Shown: one piece after another, positions 27,989-38,372 of the stretch
Layout: each line of letters begins with the position of its first letter
Position numbering within the stretch: position 1 is the stretch's first letter
Source of the DNA: Deltaproteobacteria bacterium
GTDB lineage: Bacteria > Lernaellota > Lernaellaia > JACKCT01
DNA: 64,000 nt
Direction: 5' to 3'
Assembly: GCA_027493875.1 (NCBI GenBank)
Contig: JAOSJX010000004.1
Span: 62,001 to 126,000 of the forward strand
Program-made: the position numbers and the translations under genes
The notes under the pieces: generated by a model
Seen by the model: the letters and a program-made list of their open reading frames with translations, nothing else
Databases searched by the model: none
What the model was told of the DNA's origin: nothing

Positions 27989-29150
27989 ATGAACGGAAAG
28001 CGCAAAATTCGTCGGGTCCGGAAACGCGGGGGGCGATCGCCGCGGCGCCGTCATGGTTATCGTCCTGATGATCACGATGGTCACCATGCTCGTCGGATTG
28101 GCCGCCATGCTCGTGTCCTCCACCGACCTCAAAATCACGTGGAACTACCAGCGCGGCGCGCAGGCGTTTTTCGCCGCGGAAGCCGGCGTGCAGCGCTCGC
28201 TGGCCGAACTGCGCGAGGACAACACGTGGACCGACGGTTTCTCCGTCACGCAGCAATCCCACGGCACGAACTACGAGGTCGCCGTCACCGCGATCTCCGA
28301 ACAGCTCATGAAGATCACCGCGGTCGGCCGTTCCAACGACAGCAAACGCACCATCGAAGTCATCGTCAACGTCGATTCCGCGTTTTCCCACGCGCTCAAT
28401 ATCGGCGGCGACCTGACCATGGCCGGCAAGCCGCGCATCTCGTCGGAGGGCGTGCGCCTCAACGGCAACGCCTGGTTCGACCTGGACAACGGCACGCCGC
28501 AGCTCAACATCTACGCGCCGTCCACCTCCACGCTCACCTACGCGGAAGGCTCGCAGACGACGCCCGTCAACTACGTCGAAACGCCGCCCATGGATTTGAA
28601 CGCGGCCAAACTGCCCGACGACGATTGGGCCTCCCTCGCGTCCCACGCCGACCCGTCCTACACCTACGACGACGACGGCATCGTCGGAAACAAGGACATG
28701 AGCGTCACGATCAACGATCTCGATTTCAACGACGTCCCCGCGGACGCCGAGGGCAAACGCACGATCTACGTCGACGGCGACATCAACCTCAACGGCTCCA
28801 TCGCCGGCATCGGCACCATCATCGCCACCGGCAAGATCATGGGCTTCGGCGGTTTTCACACCTCCGGAACGCCGACGATCAGCTTCATCGCCCGCGACGA
28901 CGTGCTGCTGAACTTCGATACCAACGCCCAATCGCAACTGAACGGCCTGACCTACACCGAAGGCAACTACGAGATGCACGGCAAGATCAAATACACCGGC
29001 GTCGTCACGTCCTTCGGCTCGGCCATCGTTCAGAACCCCTCGGAGTTCACCAACAACAACGACCCCAACTATTGGTACACCTACTCCGCCGCCTACTCGA
29101 TCGTCTCCGACCCCGTCGACATCATCACCTGGCAGGAACTGACCGTTTAG
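27989..29150 (+). CDS. PilX-like minor pilin, copy 2 (tandem paralogue)
   Basis: About 386 residues, aligning with copy 1 over its whole length: both contain STDLKITWNY, HALNIGGDL.MAGKP, GKRTIYVDGD and NPSEFTNNNDP. Identity looks high throughout but is not complete, so this is an old duplication. ATG 27989 has GGAGAGA upstream. The G-run at 28028-28033 has one extra base that separates MNGKRKIRRVRKRGG from DRRGAVMVIVLMITM; restoring the frame completes the N-terminal helix. The 120-base gap after copy 1 is longer than other gaps in the locus, and a different expression level is possible. It ends the pilin cluster. Confidence 0.78.
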
Positions 29151-29241
29151 CGGAGTGTTGAAAAAGATTCATCCTGGCCTTTTTTAACCCCCCATCGGCA
29201 CTCAATCCTTATTCCGGAACGGCGATCCCGATCGTCCCGGC

Positions 29242-29785
29242 TCACGGAAATTCGCGGTAAAACTCCGTGAACGGTTTTTTTCGGCGGATTCGGGACGGCG
29301 GCGGCGCGGCCGACCCAGACGAATCCGATGATCTCTTCCTTGTCGCGGTCGATGCCGAGAAGGTCGTAGGTTCGTTGATCCCGCGTCGGCCCGCCCGTGC
29401 CCCACATCGACCCGATGCCCCGCCCGTGCAGAGAGAGCATGAGATTCTGAATCGCGCATGCGCAGGCGGCGTAGTCCTCCTTGGCGCGGAACGCGTCGTC
29501 CGTTTTAATTTGCGCCGCGACGAGCAGCACCGCCGGGTTCATGAACTTTTTACGGATCGTCTCGCGCGCCTCGGGCGATTCCGCCTTCTTGAGCTCCCAG
29601 GCGATCGGCAGCAATTTCTCGCGCGTCTCGTGGCCGACGCGCACAAAACGCCACGGATTCGTCAGCTTGTGGTTGGGCGCGTGCACCGCCGCGGTCAGCG
29701 CCTCGCGCAGCGCCTCCTCGTCGATCGGGCCCGGTTCGTACTTCGGAATCGTGCGCCGCGTGAGCAACGCCTGCTGAACGTCCAT
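29242..29785 (-). CDS. Nitroreductase-family flavoprotein
   Basis: About 180 residues starting MDVQQALLTRRTIPKYEPGP, the FMN-binding Arg motif of NAD(P)H nitroreductases. HAPNHKLTNPWRFVRVG and IQNLMLSLHGRGIGSMWGTG are also family motifs. ATG 29785 is preferred because GGAGG lies six bases upstream. The T-run at 29275-29281 (A on the coding strand) is one base too long. Repaired, the C-terminus reads KPFTEFYREFP and stops at 29242, a normal family ending. The enzyme reduces nitro or quinone-like compounds; the true substrate is unknown. Confidence 0.85.
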
Positions 29786-29888
29786 CCGCATCCTCCGGTT
29801 CGGCAATGGCGCGAGTTTAACCCGGCTTTCGACCGCGCGCGAGACGTTCGTCGGCGACACGAAGCGCCCTTTCGGCTATGCTCGCGCG

Positions 29889-31256
29889 ATGGTCGAAGGC
29901 CCGGGGATTACGCGCAAGGAAGCGCGCCGCGTCTGGGCGCGCGTGGCGATCCAGAGTTTCGGCGGACCGGCCGGTCAGATCGCGGTGATGCACCGGATTC
30001 TGGTGGATGAACTCCGCTGGATCGGCGAGCACCGTTTTTTGCACGCGCTCAACTATTGCATGCTGTTGCCCGGTCCGGAGGCGCAGCAGCTCGCGACCTA
30101 CCTCGGCTGGCTCATGCACGGCTATCGCGGCGGACTGGTCGCGGGCGGCCTGTTCGTCCTTCCCGGTTTCGTCACCATTCTCGCGCTCTCGATCCTTTAC
30201 GCCGAATTCCGCGACCTTCAGGCGATCGATGCCGCGTTTTTCGGGCTGAAGGCCGCCGTGCTGGCCGTGGTCGCCCACGCCGTGATCCGCATCGGCCGCC
30301 GCGTTCTCGCCAACGGCTGGATGTGGGCGATCGCGGCCGCCGCGTTCGTCGGCATCTATTTTCTGGAAATCCCGTTTCCGCTCATCGTCTTCGGCGCCGG
30401 TCTCGCGGGCCTGGCCGGCGGGCGACTCAAACCGAGCGCGTTTCTCGTCATCAAAGACGTGGAAGCGGACGAGAGCGCGGAACCGGCGCTTCTCGACCGA
30501 TGGCTCGACACGGCGCGCCCGGCGCACGTGCGTCCGTCGCGCGCGCGGGCCGCGCGGGTCGTCGCCGTATGCGCCGCGCTGTGGTTCGCGCCGATCGCGG
30601 CCCTCGGCCTGACGCGCGGCGCGGGCGACCTGTACTTTCTGATCGCGACGTTCTTCAGCAAGGCCGCCGTCGTCACGTTCGGCGGCGCGTACGCCGTGCT
30701 GGCGTACATCGCGCAGCAGGCGGTCGAGCACCACGGCTGGCTCGGCGCCGAGGCGATGCTCGACGGCCTCGGCCTCGCGGAAACGACGCCCGGCCCGCTC
30801 ATCATGGTCGTCGAATTCGTCGGTTTCCTGGCCGCGCACGGCCGCCCCGGATCGCTGCCGCCGTGGCTCGCCGGAACCCTCGGCGCCGTGCTCACGACGT
30901 GGGTGACCTTTGTGCCGTGCTTCCTTTGGATTTTTCTCGGCGCCCCGTACGTCGAAGCGCTGCGCCGGCGGCCCGCCCTCGCCGCGGGATTGTCCGCCAT
31001 CACGGCCGCCGTCGTCGGCGTGATCCTCAATCTCGCGCTCTGGTTCGCGCTGCACGTCCTTTTCGGAACGCTGCACACGGAGCGGGCGTTCGGCGTCCGC
31101 CTGCTGATCCCCGAATGGACGACGCTCGATCCGCTCGCGCTCGCCGTCACCGCCGCGTCGTTCGTGCTGCTGTTTCGCCTGCGCGTGGGGATGCTGCCGA
31201 CGCTTGGTCTGAGCGTCGCCGCGGGGCTCGGCCTGCGATGGGTGTTCGGCGTTTAA
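29889..31256 (+). CDS. chrA: Chromate transporter ChrA
   Basis: Intact 455-residue two-domain CHR protein, the usual length of long-chain ChrA. Each half has the CHR motif: FGGPAGQIAVMHRILVDELR with LPGPEAQQLATYLGW in the first half, and VVTFGGAYAVLAYIAQQAVE with LAETTPGPLIMVVEFVGF in the second. About ten membrane helices. ChrA exports chromate from the cytoplasm. There is no chrB-type regulator nearby. The gene converges with the BtuF-like gene, the two ends overlapping by four bases. Confidence 0.93.
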   Translation: MVEGPGITRKEARRVWARVAIQSFGGPAGQIAVMHRILVDELRWIGEHRFLHALNYCMLLPGPEAQQLATYLGWLMHGYRGGLVAGGLFVLPGFVTILALSILYAEFRDLQAIDAAFFGLKAAVLAVVAHAVIRIGRRVLANGWMWAIAAAAFVGIYFLEIPFPLIVFGAGLAGLAGGRLKPSAFLVIKDVEADESAEPALLDRWLDTARPAHVRPSRARAARVVAVCAALWFAPIAALGLTRGAGDLYFLIATFFSKAAVVTFGGAYAVLAYIAQQAVEHHGWLGAEAMLDGLGLAETTPGPLIMVVEFVGFLAAHGRPGSLPPWLAGTLGAVLTTWVTFVPCFLWIFLGAPYVEALRRRPALAAGLSAITAAVVGVILNLALWFALHVLFGTLHTERAFGVRLLIPEWTTLDPLALAVTAASFVLLFRLRVGMLPTLGLSVAAGLGLRWVFGV

Positions 31257-32117
31257 CGCCGCCGTCCCGTCAGCGCCAGTACGCGTTCGCGCAACTCCCC
31301 CGCGAGTTTCAATCCCGCGACCGTTTGCGACGGGTACCACGACAGCGGCACCGCGTCCACCAGCATCGAAAGCCGCCCGTCGCGATGGCGGCACCAGTCC
31401 TCGCCGGCGCTTTCGTAACCGTTCATCGACGGCAACAGATCCCGCGGCAGCTCGAACGCGTACGGTTCCGTCGAGTAGATGAAAACATCCGCCGGCATGG
31501 ATGCCAACGACGCCGGCTCCGCGGCGGGAAAACGGTCGTCGCCCTCCGGGTAACGCGTTGTCGAATCCGGCGCGGCGCAGCAAACGCGAAATATAGGTAT
31601 CGTGACCGGCCACCATCCACGGATCTTTCCAAACGAAATAGACGAAACGGGGGCGCGGTTCGCCGCGGCGATCGATCGCGCCCGTCGCCGCGATCGCTCG
31701 CGCCACGTCGTCCGCGCGGCGCGCCCCTTCGTCCGGCAGGCCGAGCGCCCGGCCCAACTCTTCCCACAACGCGGGCACATCCTCCGGGCCGTGCGGGTCG
31801 GTCAGCCAGACCGGAAAATGTTCCGCCAACTCCAACACGCGCTTGCGGACGTTTTCCTCTTTGTTGGCCAGAATCAGATCGGGCTTGAGTGCGCGGATGC
31901 GCTCCGCGTCCGCGTTTTTCGTTCCGCCCACCGCCGCAACCGATTCGATCTCTCCCGCCGGCCGGACGCAATAATCCGTGCGCCCGACGAGCCGGTCGCC
32001 CGCGCCCATCTGAAAGACCGCTTCGCTGAGGCTGGGGACGAGCGAAACGATCCGCCGCGCCGGAAAATCCGCCGGCGGCCCAAGCCATTGCGTGCGCGTT
32101 GGGAAACGACTCCTCAT
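31253..32117 (-). CDS. BtuF-like helical-backbone metal/cobalamin receptor, no signal peptide
   Basis: About 287 residues of the periplasmic-binding-protein family that includes BtuF. Motifs are RIVSLVPSLSEAVFQMGAGD, IRALKPDLILANKEENVRKR and FVYFVWKDPWMVAGHDTYIS. The protein has no evident signal peptide from ATG 32117, so it may be cytoplasmic or the true start may be missed. The C-run at 31548-31550 is one base too long; the protein then continues PEGDDRFPAAEPASL. No permease or ATPase gene of an importer is adjacent, so a free-standing cobalamin-binding role is as likely as transport. Confidence 0.75.
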
Positions 32118-32130
32118 CACCGAGAAAACT

Positions 32131-32691
32131 TCAGATCGAGCCGACGCCGGCCTGCCACAACACGCGCTGCACGCGCTTGGCCTCCTGCTTGGTCCGCGCC
32201 TTCAACACGCAAAGTTGCCCGCCGTTCCACAGGAGCCAGACCGACCAGCGCGCCCCCGAAAAACGCCCGTACTTCGCGTAGCCAAAGAGGCTGTAGTGGA
32301 CGTCGACGGCGACGTCCTGAAGGCGCGACCATCGCGCGCCCTGCGGACTCGTGAGCGCGTCGGCCGCGGTGTCGGCGACGGCGGTCACCGGGACGCGTTC
32401 GTCCGGCATGTCCACCCGTTGTTTCCAGGCGAGATGGCACGCGATCGCCGTGATCGCGAAAAACGCGCCCACCAGAATCAATCCGAACATGGTGGTTTGC
32501 ATGGCGCCGCCGGGAGGGGCGTTGAGAAAGATCGCCGCCACGCCGAAAGCCGCCACACCGGACGCCACCCCGAAAAAAAAGGTCGCGAATTCCAGGCCCA
32601 GCAGATCGCGGTTATAAAACTTCAGCTTGTCGCCGTGACGCACGATCTCAAAGCCGCAGTCTTTTGCGACAACCCAGGCGTCGTCAAACAC
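32131..32691 (-). CDS. Two-helix membrane protein, unknown function
   Basis: Intact 186-residue protein. It starts MFDDAWVVAKDCGFEIVRHG. Two membrane helices lie at about residues 35-57 (EFATFFFGVASGVAAFGVAA) and 67-87 (TMFGLILVGAFFAITAIACH). The C-terminal 90 residues are soluble (RFSGARWSVWLLWNGGQLCV, then KARTKQEAKRVQRVLWQAG). It ends 14 bases before the BtuF-like gene and is probably co-transcribed with it. I do not recognise a family. Confidence 0.7.
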   Translation of the reverse strand: MFDDAWVVAKDCGFEIVRHGDKLKFYNRDLLGLEFATFFFGVASGVAAFGVAAIFLNAPPGGAMQTTMFGLILVGAFFAITAIACHLAWKQRVDMPDERVPVTAVADTAADALTSPQGARWSRLQDVAVDVHYSLFGYAKYGRFSGARWSVWLLWNGGQLCVLKARTKQEAKRVQRVLWQAGVGSI

Positions 32692-32740
32692 GTGACGGGC
32701 CTCCCCCCTTGTTCCGTTCGCACATTATTACAGGCGATAA

Positions 32741-34269
<1,529 letters not shown>

Positions 34270-34273
34270 TATC

Positions 34274-34303
34274 ACCGCAGAGTTCGCAGAGGACGCAGAG
34301 AAG
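34274..34303. repeat. CGCAGAG repeat, left inverted copy flanking the GxxExxY gene
   Basis: Three CGCAGAG units with a nine-base period, just before the GxxExxY start codon. About 24 of 30 bases match the reverse complement of the copy at 34691-34720. Confidence 0.8.
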
Positions 34304-34308
34304 ACTAG

Positions 34309-34692
34309 ATGAAGATTAATGAAATCAGCGGAAAAGTGGTCGACGCCGCTTTGTCGGTTCATACAGCTCTTGGGCCGGGGCTTCTTGAGAGCGCGTATGA
34401 AGCGTGCCTCCTTCATGAGTTGGCCAAACGCAAATTGCGCGCGAAGGCGCAGGTTCCTCTCCCTATTTTATACGATGGGGTCAGAATTGACGTCGCCTAC
34501 CGAATCGACCTTCTCGTCGAAAATGTCGTCGTCGTGGAGTTGAAGGCCGTGGATCAGGTTCTTCCACTTCACGAGGCGCAATTGATTTCTTATTTGAAGT
34601 TGAGTGGAAAACCTCTTGGCCTCCTTATCAACTTCAATGTACGCCGACTGCAACACGGCATCAAACGATTTGCGAATAATTTAGAAGAATGA
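34309..34692 (+). CDS. GxxExxY-family protein
   Basis: Intact 127-residue protein of the GxxExxY family, named for the motif seen here as GLLESAYEACL. The core strands carry a PD-(D/E)XK-nuclease-like pattern: IDLLVENVVVVELKAVDQVL, with an Asp before and a Glu-x-Lys in the second strand. These residues suggest nuclease ancestry, but activity has not been shown for this gene. Codon use is less GC-rich than its neighbours. It is bracketed by inverted CGCAGAG repeats, the typical setting of this family in many genomes, which suggests movement as a small unit. Confidence 0.88.
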   Translation: MKINEISGKVVDAALSVHTALGPGLLESAYEACLLHELAKRKLRAKAQVPLPILYDGVRIDVAYRIDLLVENVVVVELKAVDQVLPLHEAQLISYLKLSGKPLGLLINFNVRRLQHGIKRFANNLEE

Positions 34693-34720
34693 CCTCTGCG
34701 TTCTCTGCGGCCTCTGCGGT
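34691..34720. repeat. CTCTGCG repeat, right inverted copy flanking the GxxExxY gene
   Basis: Three CTCTGCG units with a nine-base period, overlapping the GxxExxY stop codon and facing the left copy in inverted orientation. Confidence 0.8.
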
Positions 34721-34730
34721 AAATTCAAAA

Positions 34731-35747
34731 ATGCTCGCGCGGGCGCGCGCGTTGCACGCGTCGTCGGTGGTGGCCGATCTCCATATCGACACGCTGCTGT
34801 CGCACGAGCTTTTCGGTTACGACATGACGCGGCGGCATCGGAACCGCGTGCCGTTTTCGCCGCTCGTCTGGCAGGCCGACATCCCCCGCGCGCACGACGC
34901 GAAGCTCGACATCTGGGGCATGGGACTCGTCACCAAACAACGCGGTGACAAGGAAGCGCTCTTCACGCGCATTCGCCGACAGTTGCAATACCTCGACCGC
35001 GTCTGCACCGATACGGGTCTTATTCGGGTTCTACGGACGCGCGCCGATCTACAAGAGGCGCTGGCGGCCGGTACGATCGGCGCGTTTCCCGGCATCGAAG
35101 GAGCGCACGCGATCGGCGGCGATCTCGACCGGCTGCGCGAGGCGTTCGATCTTGGAATGCGTTATTTCACGCTCGCGCATTTCACGAACAACGAAGCGTG
35201 CCGCTGCTCGATGGGTTGGGGCAATCTGCGCGCCGATCCCACGGGAGGGCTGTCGGAATTCGGGCGGCGGCTCGTTGACGAAATTCACCGGCTGGGCGTC
35301 GTTCTCGATCTCTCGCACGTCAACCGCGAAGGGTTTCTCGACGCCTGCGAACGCAGCGACGTTCCCGTCATGGTCACGCACACCGGCGTGCGCGGCGTGC
35401 ACGAGCACTGGCGCAATATCGACGACGAGCAGATCGAAGCGGTCGCGAAAACCGGCGGCGTCGTGGGCATCATGTTCGCGCCGAATTTTCTGACCGGCAA
35501 ATTCGTGTGCGACCTTCAGGCCGTCGCCGATCACATCCTTCACGTCGTTAAAGTCGCGGGCGCCGAGCACGCCGCGTACGGCAGCGACATGGACGGCTGG
35601 CTCTGGACGATGCCGCGCGGCTTCTCCGACCTCGCCGATCTGCCGCGCGTCACCGCCCTGCTCCTCGACGCCGGTCTCACGGACGATCAGGTCCGCGGCA
35701 TCATCGGCGGCAACGTGAAGCGCGTGCTGGATATCGTCTTACCGTAG
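34731..35747 (+). CDS. Membrane dipeptidase (peptidase M19)
   Basis: About 338 residues, intact, of the renal-dipeptidase family. Zinc ligands are visible in VVADLHIDTLLSHE (HxD), in IEGAHAIGGD (bridging Glu), LDLSHVNREGFLDACE, and HTGVRGVHEHWRN. It hydrolyses dipeptides, including D-amino-acid-containing ones. An earlier ATG at 34689 exists, but the residues it would add are encoded by the inverted repeat. ATG 34731 (MLARARALHASS) is therefore preferred. No signal peptide is evident from either start, so the enzyme is probably cytoplasmic. Confidence 0.88.
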   Translation: MLARARALHASSVVADLHIDTLLSHELFGYDMTRRHRNRVPFSPLVWQADIPRAHDAKLDIWGMGLVTKQRGDKEALFTRIRRQLQYLDRVCTDTGLIRVLRTRADLQEALAAGTIGAFPGIEGAHAIGGDLDRLREAFDLGMRYFTLAHFTNNEACRCSMGWGNLRADPTGGLSEFGRRLVDEIHRLGVVLDLSHVNREGFLDACERSDVPVMVTHTGVRGVHEHWRNIDDEQIEAVAKTGGVVGIMFAPNFLTGKFVCDLQAVADHILHVVKVAGAEHAAYGSDMDGWLWTMPRGFSDLADLPRVTALLLDAGLTDDQVRGIIGGNVKRVLDIVLP

Positions 35748-35751
35748 ATTT

Positions 35752-38277
35752 TCAGAACGTCAGCGTCACCGTCGCATCGCCGGTTTCAGCGGGCGTGACG
35801 TCGATGGCCCAGAGATCACCGAAAGCGCGAACGGACGCGGCGCCGGCGGTGACGGATACCGACGGCGTTCCGGGCTCGCCGACGGGATCGACGTAAACCG
35901 TGTGGTCGAATCCTTGGACGAGGGATTGCGTCCACGTGAGCGCCGATCCGGTCCAGAAAGGATCGTGCAGATCCGTCCCGCCCTGTGAGACGTGGCGGTT
36001 GCTCGCCACGAGATACGGCCGATCCTTCACGGGACGCAGCACGACCACGCGCGAGTCGCGCGCCGGCACGTCGACTTCGACCAGGCCGTCGTCAACGTAA
36101 CCGAGATCGGTTTGCGTCCAGAACTCGAACGCGCGGTAGTCGCCGGCGAGACCGAGGTCCGCCAGCGCGATTTCGTGATGGCGCGTGCCTTCGGGAATTT
36201 CGACGCGCGGGTTTTGCGTCAGGTCCCAGTTGTTCCCCCAACTGTAGAGGCCGAGCACGGCGCCGCCCGGATCGAGCCCGTCGAGCGGTGTCAGCCAGAC
36301 CTCGGGATATTCGTGCTCGAAAAGATCCCGCGGCACGCCCGTGATACCAAGATTTGGAAGGAACCGGCGGTAGGTGTCGATTTCTTCCGGCGATAGTTTG
36401 GCGACGCGTTCGCCGAGCGAGATGACCGCGCCGGAAAGCGCGACGGCGGTGCCCCACGAGCGCTGCGCTTCGAGGCTCAGGTGGTCGCGGAAAAATATCT
36501 GGTCCGGGTGGTTCACCCAAATGACGTTGTTGTAATAGTAGCGACGCGCGAGCGTCTTGAGCGCGATGCGCAGGCCCATGCCGTCGTAACCCGTGGTGGT
36601 GAACGAATCGGGGCATCCCTCGAAACCGTCGTCGCCCCAGCATCCCCAGGTGTCCACGCCGATGCGCATCGAATCGACGAGGCCGTAGTTCGTGCCCATG
36701 AGCAGAATGTTGATGAAGAATCTGTCCTCGCCGAATCCCTCGCGGAACGCGCGGAGCGCATCGCGGTAGGATTCGATGACGGTCTTGGACGGATCCCGAA
36801 GCGCGGTGACGAAGGTTTGATAATACGCGAAGTCGAACTTCATCGCGGTGAAACCCAGGTCCGCGAAGTAGGCGCCGAGGTCGCGCTGATAATCGACGAC
36901 CTCCGGGCGCGAGAGGTCGAGGGGCTTTGCGCCCGGAATCATGAGGATGTTGAAGAACGGCACGAACGGCGCTTCCCAGTCCGGGTGGTCGGTCAGGACG
37001 GAGGACCGGCGCATGGCGTTGTACGCGGAAACCCAAATTTCCGGTTCGAGTCCCGCGGCGGCGATTTCCGCGGCAATCGCGTCCATGCCGTCCGGGAAGC
37101 GGTCCTCGCCCGTCCAATCGCCCCAGATTTTTTCCCAGCCGAGGTCGATTTGCAGATTCGTCATGCCGTAGTCGCCGAAGAGTTCGACGAGGCCGGCGAG
37201 ATTGTCGCGGATCTTTTTCTGATTGATCTTGTCGCCGTAGGTGTACCAGGAATCCCAGCCGGCCGTCGGCGCCTTGTTGACGACGATGCCCAGCCGGTCC
37301 GCGATCGTGGCCGCGTAAGTTTCCAGCGCGTCTTGCGGGCGGCCGGAGAATTTCTCCAGCCAGAACAGCTCCGACTTGACGTGGCGCTTCGGACGCACTT
37401 CGCGGGGAATGAGATAGGCGCAGCGCGACTGGAACGTGAAGTAGCCGGGATGGCCGGACGCCACGGGAACGTTTTGCGGGTCGTAACCGATGACGACTTC
37501 GGGAATGACGCGGTCGAACGTGAGATAACCGGCAAGGAGGCTTTCGCCGGACGCGCGATCGTAAACGAGGGCGTTCCAATTCGACGACGAGGACGGCGTG
37601 TTCTTGAGATAGAGCGGGATGATGCCGCGCTGGTAGGGCGTATCGCCGGGCGCGAGCTCAACGTAATGGTCGTAGGATTTCTCCGTGCCGTTTTGGAGAA
37701 TCTGAAGCTCGGCGGGCGGGCTCTTCATCGCGAAGCCGCTTCCCGGGTCGCCGACGTAAACCGGGATCAGTCCCATCAGATCCGGGATACCGACAGACTC
37801 GAACTCCATCGAGGCGAGCAATCCGCCGCCGTTGAAGATCGTCAAAACGGTCGTCGCGGTTCCGAGATCGAACGTGGGATGCGTGATGCGAATTTCGAAA
37901 CCGTCGCCGGTTTCCCGCGTGGCGATGTGCCGCGTCCCTTCACTTTCCTTACTGACGGAATGGATCACCGTATCTTGCGTCAAGACATTGCCGGTCCCCG
38001 TTTCGAGGGCGCTTGTCGCCCCGGCGAAATAGATCGTTCCGTCGAATGCAATATCGAATCGGCCCGTCAGGCGATTGACCCAGACGGTGACGTGCCCGTC
38101 GCCGAAACGCAGAACATCGGACGTCGCGTTGTCCTCGCCGTCGTCAAACGGTTCGTCATCATCGGCGACGGCGTCCGATGAATCGTCGTCATCATCGCCG
38201 CACGTACAACCGACCGCGGATCCGAGCATCAGGCCGACAACGACGACGGCCAGGAATCGAAACAAGGCGCGCATCAA
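35752..38277 (-). CDS. GH36-like alpha-galactosidase-type lipoprotein
   Basis: Intact 841-residue protein. The signal peptide ends SAVGC, a lipobox, and the mature protein starts CTCGDDDDDSSDAVADDDE, an acidic linker. A beta-rich N-terminal domain leads into a glycosidase barrel with TAGWDSWYTYGDKINQKKIR, LQIDLGWEKIWGDW, the nucleophile aspartate in AMKFDFAYYQ, and an acid/base candidate in RIGVDTWGCWGDDG. These are the clan GH-D/GH36 motifs, so it should hydrolyse alpha-galactosides or related sugars at the cell surface. The exact sugar is not known. It converges with the dipeptidase gene and stands alone. Confidence 0.82.
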   Translation of the reverse strand: MMRALFRFLAVVVVGLMLGSAVGCTCGDDDDDSSDAVADDDEPFDDGEDNATSDVLRFGDGHVTVWVNRLTGRFDIAFDGTIYFAGATSALETGTGNVLTQDTVIHSVSKESEGTRHIATRETGDGFEIRITHPTFDLGTATTVLTIFNGGGLLASMEFESVGIPDLMGLIPVYVGDPGSGFAMKSPPAELQILQNGTEKSYDHYVELAPGDTPYQRGIIPLYLKNTPSSSSNWNALVYDRASGESLLAGYLTFDRVIPEVVIGYDPQNVPVASGHPGYFTFQSRCAYLIPREVRPKRHVKSELFWLEKFSGRPQDALETYAATIADRLGIVVNKAPTAGWDSWYTYGDKINQKKIRDNLAGLVELFGDYGMTNLQIDLGWEKIWGDWTGEDRFPDGMDAIAAEIAAAGLEPEIWVSAYNAMRRSSVLTDHPDWEAPFVPFFNILMIPGAKPLDLSRPEVVDYQRDLGAYFADLGFTAMKFDFAYYQTFVTALRDPSKTVIESYRDALRAFREGFGEDRFFINILLMGTNYGLVDSMRIGVDTWGCWGDDGFEGCPDSFTTTGYDGMGLRIALKTLARRYYYNNVIWVNHPDQIFFRDHLSLEAQRSWGTAVALSGAVISLGERVAKLSPEEIDTYRRFLPNLGITGVPRDLFEHEYPEVWLTPLDGLDPGGAVLGLYSWGNNWDLTQNPRVEIPEGTRHHEIALADLGLAGDYRAFEFWTQTDLGYVDDGLVEVDVPARDSRVVVLRPVKDRPYLVASNRHVSQGGTDLHDPFWTGSALTWTQSLVQGFDHTVYVDPVGEPGTPSVSVTAGAASVRAFGDLWAIDVTPAETGDATVTLTF

Positions 38278-38372
38278 AGTCCTCCAAAGAAGGCGCTATG
38301 CTAACGCGTGGAAATTGCCTTTCAAAGACCTTTGTGCGATAGCTCGATTCGCCGTCTGCAGGGGACGATTCG

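Noticed and set aside
29817..31250. Extension of the BtuF-like minus-strand frame through the chrA gene
   Set aside because: The family ends at the stop 31253 after the indel repair; the extension is antisense to the intact chrA.
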